A stretch of DNA of 37,661 nt from a virus: the IMG/VR virus record IMGVR_UViG_3300008448_000263, positions 1 through 37,661 of that record; one strand, written 5' to 3'. The notes beneath the pieces were generated by a model. That model did not search any database. It was not told the origin of the DNA and worked only from the letters and a program-made list of their open reading frames with translations. The translations under genes were made by a program, and so were the position numbers. Shown here one piece after another: positions 31,643 to 37,661 of the stretch (position 1 is its first letter; every line of letters begins with the position of its first letter).

Positions 31643-33220
31643 CTAGTTGTGCGTTACAGTACAGCCTCTTGCCACCAGCGTCGCCTTGGCAGCAAGACCT
31701 GTGGCTGAAGGGGTAGCGCTTGTACCACCAGATAGGTTAACCGTTCTGCTGCTATAGGCAGGGTATGGAGCGTTGTTAGTTCCATCCATATAAGCCAACG
31801 CTACGAGAATGCCATCGACAGAAGCTTGGTTAAGCGCAGCTCCTGTGCATATAAAATTACCGCCATAATTCATTGGAGTTTGTTTAACTGTAAAAGTCGT
31901 CAGGGCAGCGCAGTTTGTTACATTGAAAGAAATGCTATTAGACGCGCCAGCAAATTCTAAGTTAGGCAGGTTTATAGTTGTCAACATAGGTGAGTTTGTT
32001 ACAGCGAACTGGCCTCCGTCAGTAGTGTAGCCAGTTGGAGTAGTTGAAGAATTGTTTGCCCAAGTAGGCTTCACCAGACCCCATTTTGTAAAGCTAGGTA
32101 AGCTTATAGTGGTTAAAACATTAAACGTTATTGGACTGTTCTGCCCTGCGCCAAAAGGCGAATTAAGTGTTTTTTTCAATAATGGAAAATTCATAGAAGT
32201 GAGGTAAGGCGCACTTGCCCAAAACCCTGTTGTGTAGTTAGCAATGCTGCCAGTGTACAGCAACTTAGGAAAGTTTAGAGTTTGAGCATAGACATGGTTA
32301 AGAATCATACCTCCAAAATTATGTAAAAGCTCAGGAAAAGAAATGCTTACAAGAGAAGAAGACGCGCCGAGGTAAATTGAATCTGCTGCTTTTAACTTAG
32401 GAAAATTAACAGTAGTTAAAGACGGAAATAGATCCGCTGTGCCTGCAAAATTGGTAATTTGAATTTCGCCTAATTCGGCTTCTGGTGCTGAAACCGACTG
32501 CACTACAGAATACGTGTTATACAAGTATACTTTGCAAAATTTTGCTTTTGGAATACTTATGTTTTGAATAAATTTTCCAGTATTATTACCAGTTCCAGCG
32601 TATAAAAATACTTCCTCGGCTTCTGGAATACTTATTGACGCAAGCCTAGGACAGTTATTGTTGTTTAGATATATTTTTTTGGCGTTTGGAAAAGAAAGAG
32701 ATGTTAGGTTATAAAATTCATAAAAATTTCCTGAAAATTGGTCTAATAGCCAAGTAATGCTTGTAGTATTTGAAGTTTGATCGTGATCTGGTTGTGCTTG
32801 AAAAGTAACATTTCCGCCAATTTTTCCGTTAAGACTATTTTGCTGTAATTGTTGAAGCCCGTACAAAGGCTGATTCCAACCGCTATATGAAAGCTGCCCA
32901 TTGTAATAGCATCTGAATAATTCTATGTTTGGATTAGTTATGGCTGGAGTGATTTGAAAAGCTCCAGAGCTGCCAAAACTAGATACTCCGTTACTTATAA
33001 CCTCAGCAATAGACGCTTTACCAGCCACGCCAGTCGTAGCGTCGTTTACTATCAAGGTGTCTTGAGGTACAGGCGTTTTAGTTGTCAGCTGAGATCCAGT
33101 GTTTAGTATTTGAGCTGCCGTGCTTTTGCCAGTCTGCCCATTAAACGGATCAGCCACTGCCAACACATCTGTAGATGATGGTGTTCTGGGAGCCAACTCA
33201 TTAATTGGTTTTACTGCCAC
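31643..33220 (-). CDS. Tail fibre protein with leucine-rich repeats, 525 aa
   Basis: The N-terminus (INELAPRTPSSTDVLAVADP, then GKSTAAQIL) has the look of a fibre attachment domain, and two similar copies of it follow each other (about 5-40 and 48-75). Residues about 165-420 contain repeats of the BspA-like leucine-rich type, such as LTSLSFPNAKKIYLNNN, RLASISIPEAEEVFLYA and LTTVNFPKLKAADSIYL. The last 65 residues (QASVDGILVALAYMDG, VNLSGGTSATPS, ARGCTVTHN) match the usual end of LRR fibres. It is probably a receptor-binding fibre. The gene is clearly AT-richer than the capsid and sheath genes, suggesting recent exchange. Start is a GTG at 33220 with GAGGAT upstream. It sits between the two RNA polymerase pieces. 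Confidence 0.7.
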   Translation of the reverse strand: MAVKPINELAPRTPSSTDVLAVADPFNGQTGKSTAAQILNTGSQLTTKTPVPQDTLIVNDATTGVAGKASIAEVISNGVSSFGSSGAFQITPAITNPNIELFRCYYNGQLSYSGWNQPLYGLQQLQQNSLNGKIGGNVTFQAQPDHDQTSNTTSITWLLDQFSGNFYEFYNLTSLSFPNAKKIYLNNNNCPRLASISIPEAEEVFLYAGTGNNTGKFIQNISIPKAKFCKVYLYNTYSVVQSVSAPEAELGEIQITNFAGTADLFPSLTTVNFPKLKAADSIYLGASSSLVSISFPELLHNFGGMILNHVYAQTLNFPKLLYTGSIANYTTGFWASAPYLTSMNFPLLKKTLNSPFGAGQNSPITFNVLTTISLPSFTKWGLVKPTWANNSSTTPTGYTTDGGQFAVTNSPMLTTINLPNLEFAGASNSISFNVTNCAALTTFTVKQTPMNYGGNFICTGAALNQASVDGILVALAYMDGTNNAPYPAYSSRTVNLSGGTSATPSATGLAAKATLVARGCTVTHN

Positions 33221-33230
33221 GGCACAATCC

Positions 33231-33455
33231 TCAGATTGTTATTTCTTTGACTTCATTGCGTTGTTCTATGCCGAACTGCTTGAGAAGTCTTTTAAATTCT
33301 TCGTTCTCACCAGGCTTAGCTTTATAGACAGCTATGGTGTTGTTGTCGTATTCAATAGCCAAAAGAATAGGCTGGCCAAAGTTATCCTTTATGACCAGCC
33401 TATTCGCTTCTACTGATACTGAGTTGAACAAGCCATTGTTAAACTCAAGTTTCAC
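33231..33455 (-). CDS. Small beta-rich protein, 74 aa, uncharacterised
   Basis: Starts at GTG 33455 with AGAGGT six bases upstream. The first half is beta-like (MKLEFNNGLFNSVSVEAN, then LVIKDNFGQPILLAIEYD); the second half is a charged helix ending in EVKEITI. An 11-bp inverted repeat lies within the coding sequence. It is tucked between a low-complexity protein and the fibre gene. No family is named. Confidence 0.5.
   Translation of the reverse strand: MKLEFNNGLFNSVSVEANRLVIKDNFGQPILLAIEYDNNTIAVYKAKPGENEEFKRLLKQFGIEQRNEVKEITI
33365..33405 (-). repeat. 11-bp perfect inverted repeat inside a small gene
   Basis: GAATAGGCTGG and CCAGCCTATTC are separated by 19 bases, within codons of the 74-aa gene. 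The repeat would form a hairpin in the message. No T tract follows on the minus strand. It may be a structural RNA element or chance. Confidence 0.5.
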
Positions 33456-33457
33456 GT

Positions 33458-34165
33458 TTACCTCTTTCTGCTTAGAGCATTCAGCATGTGACGAGCAGCT
33501 TCTGCCTTCTCTGACAAGCTAGCCTGTTTTCCACCAATCGGCTCAATTGGCTTGATTGGAGAAATGCCAGAGATGTCAGAAGCTGTAGGAGGAGCTTCTT
33601 GCTTGCCTTCTCCACCTTCAGCGCCTTCTTCAGGAGCTGCTGGCTTGTCAAGAATGTTGTAAGGAAGGCTTAGGCCCAGACTTTCGTACAGATTGATAAG
33701 CAGCTTCTGCTGCCTTTCCATGTACTCAAGCAACTGAGCTGGGTCCACCTTGGCAGAGCCTTTGCTCTTAGGCTTGCCACCGTTCTCACCACCGCCAGTC
33801 ATAGCCTTCTGGATTTCTTCCTGAATCAGCTGCTTGATCATAGCTGGATCAGTGCCAGAAGGAGGAGCTGGGGGTGCGCCACCCATAAGGGATGGGTCCA
33901 TGGGAGGCATGGGAGGCGCACCACCCATAGCGGCTGGATCCATTGGAGGAGCCCCACCCATCATTGCTGGGTCCATGGGAGGAGCGCCGCCCAGCATAGC
34001 TGGATCCATAGGAGGAGCGCCGCCTGGAGACATTCCACCCATAGCTGCTGGATCCATGGGAGGCGCACCACCTGCTGGAGGAGCGCCACCGCCTGGAGGA
34101 ACAAAAGCTTGCTTGGAGGCCAGAGCTTGCTTTACGTTCCTAATCAGAATTGAGTTAAGAGGCAT
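33458..34165 (-). CDS. Low-complexity GGAPPMDP-repeat protein, 235 aa
   Basis: The preferred start is ATG 34165 with AAGGGTG upstream; the GTG nine bases earlier would overlap that SD. The N-terminus SILIRNVKQALASKQAFVPP resembles those of the two preceding proteins. Residues about 32-108 are tandem units GGAPPMDPAxM of about 11 residues. Residues 110-180 contain KQLIQEEIQKAM and a charged linker. The end has GGKQASLSEKAEAARHMLNA, including a KQAS tetrapeptide. A flexible virion-internal or scaffold-like protein is the best guess. No enzyme signature is seen. Confidence 0.5.
   Translation of the reverse strand: MPLNSILIRNVKQALASKQAFVPPGGGAPPAGGAPPMDPAAMGGMSPGGAPPMDPAMLGGAPPMDPAMMGGAPPMDPAAMGGAPPMPPMDPSLMGGAPPAPPSGTDPAMIKQLIQEEIQKAMTGGGENGGKPKSKGSAKVDPAQLLEYMERQQKLLINLYESLGLSLPYNILDKPAAPEEGAEGGEGKQEAPPTASDISGISPIKPIEPIGGKQASLSEKAEAARHMLNALSRKR
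33842..34072 (-). repeat. Coding tandem repeat, about 33-bp units (GGAPPMDPAxM)
   Basis: About six imperfect units encode GGAPPMDPA followed by AM, ML or MM. The DNA copies differ mainly at third positions, as expected for a repeat kept at the protein level. Unit lengths of 11 to 16 residues occur near the ends. Such repeats can change copy number by slippage. Confidence 0.8.
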
Positions 34166-34179
34166 GTGTTTCACCCTTC

Positions 34180-35295
34180 TTAGTAGTTGCGACCGCCTGA
34201 AGTCCTAGCTGGAGGCACAGCCAAAGAACCAGCGTTACTTGGAATTACCGCATTAGTGACATTTTTCAAAACGTTAACAGGCGGCGCTGCTGGTCTGCCA
34301 GGAGCATTACGATTGTAGCTAAAACCGCCTGCGCCCATGCCGCCAGTCGCTTGGCCTACTGCTTTTGCTATAGGTGAGTTTATAGCGTCAAGAGTAACAC
34401 GCTTACCTTGGTCGGCTGCGTTACCTGCTGTAAAAGCAGCAGCGTCGTAGGCATTGCTAGCGGCATTTTGAATACCCACTCCAACGTTGCCAGCAGCGTT
34501 TACTACGTTATTGGCAGCGTTAGAAACTAGGTTTCTAGGGTTGATTGAATAAGGGTCAGTGTTTGACCCAAAGCTAGGACCAACGCTGCCTGCAGTAAGC
34601 GGCACAGTGCCTTCTGTCAGCGATCTAAACTGAGGAGCTGGTCTGAATGGAATACCTCTGTCGTAAGGCTTGGGGGTTGGCGCTGAGGGAGCTGCTTTAG
34701 GGGTTTGCGCAGCTGCCATCTGAGCGCGAATATTTCTAGCTTCTTCAATAGCCTTGTCCATTGGAGAAGGGCCTTGAGGAATTTTTGCTCTAGAAGCAGC
34801 CATCTGCTGTTCTTGATGCTGCCTATAGGCCGTAGGACTAACTGGTTGAGTAGCTGGAGCTGCAGGGGCTACGCGCTGTCCAGGTTTAATGCCTAGCGAC
34901 CCAGCGTCTCCACCAGCTACATAAGCAGAAGCTGCGTTTTGGTCTGGGGCGTAGAACACTTCGCCAGTCTGAGAGTGGCGGAAGCGCTGCATGCCTGCTG
35001 GAGCTGGCTGATACATAGCTCTGCTGGCTGCAGTATCTTCAGAAGGCAAAGGACCTTGGTCATATGGACTTGAAGGAGCCTGGACTGGAGCCTGCGCTGG
35101 AGCTTGAGCTGGAGCAGCGGCTCTTTGTTGATTAGCGTAATAAGCCTGCCTTCTACCAGGAAGAATAGGCACACCTCTTGGACTTATAATCCCAAAAGGA
35201 CCAGCCAACTTTATTAAGCCTATCTCTGTGCCTGCTCTCTTAGCGTTAAGACAAGCTTGTTTTACATGACCAATTAGCTTTTTGTCGATTGCCAT
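34180..35295 (-). CDS. Leader-bearing disordered protein ending in GGRNY, 371 aa
   Basis: The likely start is ATG 35295 (MAIDKK) with AGGAG seven bases upstream; the ATG at 35325 would place a promoter-like sequence and the SD inside the gene. The N-terminus KKLIGHVKQACLNAKRAG is helical, followed by IKLAGPFG. The body is rich in Ala, Pro, Gln and Gly, with a beta-like patch MQRFRHSQTGEVFYAP near residue 100 and a segment with SNAANNVVNAAGNVGVGIQN. The last residues SGGRNY repeat those of the preceding protein (GGGRNY). The paired similarity at both ends suggests paralogues or shared sorting tags. Function unknown; proposed virion-internal. Confidence 0.5.
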   Translation of the reverse strand: MAIDKKLIGHVKQACLNAKRAGTEIGLIKLAGPFGIISPRGVPILPGRRQAYYANQQRAAAPAQAPAQAPVQAPSSPYDQGPLPSEDTAASRAMYQPAPAGMQRFRHSQTGEVFYAPDQNAASAYVAGGDAGSLGIKPGQRVAPAAPATQPVSPTAYRQHQEQQMAASRAKIPQGPSPMDKAIEEARNIRAQMAAAQTPKAAPSAPTPKPYDRGIPFRPAPQFRSLTEGTVPLTAGSVGPSFGSNTDPYSINPRNLVSNAANNVVNAAGNVGVGIQNAASNAYDAAAFTAGNAADQGKRVTLDAINSPIAKAVGQATGGMGAGGFSYNRNAPGRPAAPPVNVLKNVTNAVIPSNAGSLAVPPARTSGGRNY

Positions 35296-35323
35296 CGTAG
35301 TCTCCTGTGTAAGGCGTGAATAC

Positions 35324-35352
35324 ATTATTGCTCAGAAGTACCTAGCTGTCTA
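35324..35352 (-). promoter_or_regulatory. Sigma-70-like promoter TAGACA-N17-AATAAT
   Basis: The minus strand carries TAGACA (five of six), 17 bases, then AATAAT (five of six), with start expected near 35317, about 22 bases before the ATG at 35295. It lies in the gap after the 373-aa gene. This is the best host-type promoter match I found in the window. Confidence 0.55.
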
Positions 35353-35364
35353 TAACGCTTGATG

Positions 35365-36486
35365 CTAGTAGTTTCTGCCACCGCCTACTGGCTTGGCTGT
35401 AGAAACAGCAGGCAAATTAGGAGTTACAGGCTTGGGAGCAGACTGCTGAACAGGAGCAGCTGGCTTAGCTGCGTTAACGTCAGTTCTGCTAAACCTTCTG
35501 TCCAACATAGGTGCGCCTGCGTCCATATGGGAAGCTGGGCTGTATGGGATGTTAGGTTTGGTAGCAGGCTTGTTTGGGTCTACCCGTGGGTAGAAGCCTC
35601 CGTATCCTCTGTCAGCGTATGGAAACGCTTTTAAAGAATTAGCCGCTGTTTGCCCTAAGGTCGTTGGTAGTGAGTTTGTTACTACAGGCTTAGAGGGCGT
35701 AGCGTAACCCATTACTGCTCTTAATGGCAAAGACGAGGCCCAGGCTGTAGGGCCGTAACCCCATCTTCCTTCAGAATTTCGCAATTTTTCAATATTGTCT
35801 CTATAGTTTTTAAACTTGCTATGCGCTTCTTCATAGGTAACGTTGGGGTTTTTTCTCATATAATGAGTTGCTGCGTCTATTCCACTAATATATAACTTTT
35901 GACCTATTGCGTTGTTTACTTCTTTCAAGGTTTGTGGAATTTCTTGTAACTTTTTCTTAAAAGGGTAAAAAGTATTATTGTACCATTCGTTGTCTCTCAT
36001 CATATTAGTAGCATTACGCCAGTCTGTGCCTCTAGGAGCATCCCCAGTTTGGTATTCGTAATAGCGTTCTGCTAGGTCTTGTGGGTCAATAAGATTAGCG
36101 TCACGCATTAAAAAGTCTAAATTACGTTCTGGTTTTATTGTTTCTTCGTATTCTTTCATAGCCTCAGGTACGTCGTTAAAATCTTGGCGAGGTCTGAGGT
36201 TGTATTTTTCCCTAAGATTTCTCATTAACGAGTAAGGATTAGGCTGGGTGATTGGTACGTCTTTCCAGTCTGCCTCCAGCTTGTCCTTAGCCCTATCTTT
36301 TAAAAGACGTTCAGTAACGTCTCTGCGCATGCCGCTTTGAGGATCAATAGCAGCTGGCTGCTCTGGCTCCAAATACTCAGGCCTAACATAAGGCTTTTCT
36401 CCTGTTACTTCTTCTGGAGGCACAGGAGCAGCTAGCTTGTGCATGGCTTTTTTAATTTGACCAATAAGCTTGTAGTTAAAAGCCAT
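35365..36486 (-). CDS. Leader-bearing protein ending in GGRNY, 373 aa
   Basis: Start ATG 36486 (MAFNYKLIG) with GAGGAC upstream is preferred to the TTG six bases earlier. The N-terminus KLIGQIKKAMHKLAAPVPP mirrors the next two proteins. Residues about 60-250 are helical and charged, with many Arg/Asn/Tyr. Examples are RDNEWYNNTFYPFKKKLQ and VTYEEAHSKFKNYRDNIEKL, which suggest a folded domain. The C-terminal 120 residues are Pro/Ala rich and end in VGGGRNY. It directly follows the beta-prime N-terminal part, four bases after its stop, so the two are translated from one message. No family is recognised. Confidence 0.5.
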   Translation of the reverse strand: MAFNYKLIGQIKKAMHKLAAPVPPEEVTGEKPYVRPEYLEPEQPAAIDPQSGMRRDVTERLLKDRAKDKLEADWKDVPITQPNPYSLMRNLREKYNLRPRQDFNDVPEAMKEYEETIKPERNLDFLMRDANLIDPQDLAERYYEYQTGDAPRGTDWRNATNMMRDNEWYNNTFYPFKKKLQEIPQTLKEVNNAIGQKLYISGIDAATHYMRKNPNVTYEEAHSKFKNYRDNIEKLRNSEGRWGYGPTAWASSLPLRAVMGYATPSKPVVTNSLPTTLGQTAANSLKAFPYADRGYGGFYPRVDPNKPATKPNIPYSPASHMDAGAPMLDRRFSRTDVNAAKPAAPVQQSAPKPVTPNLPAVSTAKPVGGGRNY

Positions 36487-36496
36487 AACCAAGTCC

Positions 36497-37661
36497 TCAA
36501 TTCAATATCACTACTTTCTGGTCTGACTCAATTTCACCGTTCTTATAAGCTCTTATTGCGTCAGCCTTTGTAGCAAAGTATCTCTCTGGTTTATTAGACA
36601 CGAAAGCTGTGGCGTGATACAGACCACCTTGGTACTCGTTCTTAGGCAGCTGGTGAGCCTTGAAGTTCTTGGTGCTCAGCAGGTTCTTGCTGGGCAGCAT
36701 CTTCTCAAGAGCGTCCTTAACAGCTCCGTCAGAGACAGGAACGTGATAGTTCATCGTGTCTCCATCGAAGTCTGCACCAAAGCCAGTAACGATAGCTGGA
36801 GGAATCTGTAGAGTCTCAGCCTTGGTCAGCTGGGGCCTGAATGCCATTACGCCATACCTGTGAAGCACAGGTGCGCGAGTGATGATAACTGGACGCTCGT
36901 CCATCTCCTGTAGCAGAGCGTCCTTAGCTGCCTTATCCTTCTGCTCTACTAGCTCAGCAGCTCTAATAGGGGCAACGCCTCTACGCGCCAACCTTCGTAC
37001 GATGAATGGCTTGTAGATTTCCCAAGCCTTGCTCTCAGGCAGACCTACTTGGTCCATGTCCAAGTCTGGGTTAGGTGTAATAACACCTCTACCCACCACG
37101 TCTACAGTCGTACTAAGCAGCTTGCGCTGCATGGTGGAGAACTTGGGGTTATCTCCAAAGATGTACTTGAGTACGCCTTTGACCTGCCTCTCCTGGTTCT
37201 TGGGGCTTACTGGATCCCCCAACCCAGTAACAGCCTTGAAGCTCTTATAGAGCGCAGTACGCTCATCGCTTAAGTTGTTGCTGAAACCTGAAGTTTCTTT
37301 TAGCGCTTCGTTAGCCTCAAACGCCTCTTTGTACAGATAGTTGGCATCTGCTACGAGGGGCCTGCCTGTAGCTCCCATGACGGACACAGGCCTGAAAGCT
37401 GGAGGAAGAACAGGAATCTTGTCCATCATCCATTCCGATGGGCTTAGTCCAAGCTTGGCCGAATGCTTGAGCACAGACCAACGCTTGAGGGCAGCATCCT
37501 TTGTGGACTTTCTGCCATTACGCCATTCGTACTCAGCTTCTCTGGTAGCTTTCTCTAGGTTTATATTACTAAGCGCGTTCTTGATGGCTTGTGGGCCAGT
37601 CTGGTCGCCAATCGTGTCCTTACCAGCAAGAATATCCATGAACTTGTTCTTGGTAAGGCCC
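36497..37661 (-). CDS. RNA polymerase beta-prime subunit, N-terminal part (5' end outside window)
   Basis: Open through the window edge; 387 codons are visible, and Met at 37639 is internal. Aligned by eye to E. coli RpoC. LSPSEWMMDKIPVLPPAFRP matches the PEWM-x-x-x-VLPVLPPDLRP segment. VVGRGVITPNPDLDMDQVGL matches the SGRSVITVGP region. ERPVIITRAPVLHRYGVMAF matches the NRAPTLHRLG motif. GFGADFDGDTMNYHVPVSD holds the three catalytic Asp (D290, D292, D294 counted from that Met; codons within 36758-36772), which bind the active-site magnesium. The frame ends after VVILN, just where the separately encoded C-terminal part takes up the alignment. Phage-encoded multisubunit polymerases with split subunits are known from phiKZ-like and AR9/PBS1-like jumbo phages. 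Confidence 0.92.
   Translation of the reverse strand, partial: GLTKNKFMDILAGKDTIGDQTGPQAIKNALSNINLEKATREAEYEWRNGRKSTKDAALKRWSVLKHSAKLGLSPSEWMMDKIPVLPPAFRPVSVMGATGRPLVADANYLYKEAFEANEALKETSGFSNNLSDERTALYKSFKAVTGLGDPVSPKNQERQVKGVLKYIFGDNPKFSTMQRKLLSTTVDVVGRGVITPNPDLDMDQVGLPESKAWEIYKPFIVRRLARRGVAPIRAAELVEQKDKAAKDALLQEMDERPVIITRAPVLHRYGVMAFRPQLTKAETLQIPPAIVTGFGADFDGDTMNYHVPVSDGAVKDALEKMLPSKNLLSTKNFKAHQLPKNEYQGGLYHATAFVSNKPERYFATKADAIRAYKNGEIESDQKVVILN

Noticed and set aside
33842-34072. CRISPR-like array
   Set aside because: The repeats are in frame, imperfect at third positions and encode a regular peptide unit, with no unique spacers.
1-37661. tRNA genes, integrase, IS elements, toxin-antitoxin or defence genes
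   Set aside because: I looked for cloverleaf ends, transposase or recombinase motifs and small toxin pairs and saw none; the window is almost fully occupied by virion and polymerase genes.

Overview
The window is a 37.7 kb piece of a large contractile-tailed bacteriophage genome (Caudoviricetes, myovirus-like, probably jumbo class). Every supported gene lies on the minus strand, so transcription runs from high to low coordinates. Genes are tightly packed, usually 0-120 nt apart or overlapping, and most have a good Shine-Dalgarno (SD) sequence. The phage assignment rests on a tail sheath, tail tube, spike-like protein, major capsid protein, probable prohead protease and an LRR tail fibre, plus two pieces of a multisubunit RNA polymerase beta-prime subunit. 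No stretch over 300 nt lacks a gene. I saw no tRNA, CRISPR array, insertion sequence, integrase, terminase or clear portal. The host cannot be read from the sequence.

Layout in transcription order. (1) 37661-29286: the N-terminal part of beta-prime (catalytic DFDGD motif, 5' end outside the window). Then come three low-complexity proteins with look-alike N-termini, a small protein, an LRR tail fibre and a small fibre-associated protein, and then the C-terminal part of beta-prime (bridge helix and trigger loop). (2) 29223-19682: large, mostly uncharacterised and probably virion-internal proteins. They include a 964-aa protein with glycine-zipper segments, an HELGH metallopeptidase motif and three short Cys/Trp cassettes at its C-terminus. 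(3) 19672-14015: head module with prohead protease, acidic scaffold-like protein, small head proteins, a decoration-like protein and the major capsid protein, ending at an intrinsic terminator (13964-13995). (4) 13880-1: connector and tail module with two connector candidates, a newly called 53-aa overlapping gene, tail terminator candidate, sheath, tube, OB-fold/beta-helix spike-like protein, tail assembly chaperones with a likely -1 frameshift, the putative tape measure, and the first codons of one more gene.

How it may work together. The head and tail modules build a contractile virion. The split polymerase, interleaved with candidate internal proteins, suggests (inference) that at least some of the polymerase or its neighbours travel inside the capsid. 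Several proteins of the head/internal cluster start with a short helix that runs into a K-x-A sequence, and K-x-A-S tetrapeptides recur across this cluster but are nearly absent from the tail proteins. I propose these as a capsid-targeting leader and a prohead-protease site; this is a hypothesis. Intergenic hairpins next to the SD sequences of the sheath, tube and decoration genes, and a 13-bp GNRA-capped hairpin after the capsid gene, point to post-transcriptional tuning of the abundant structural proteins.
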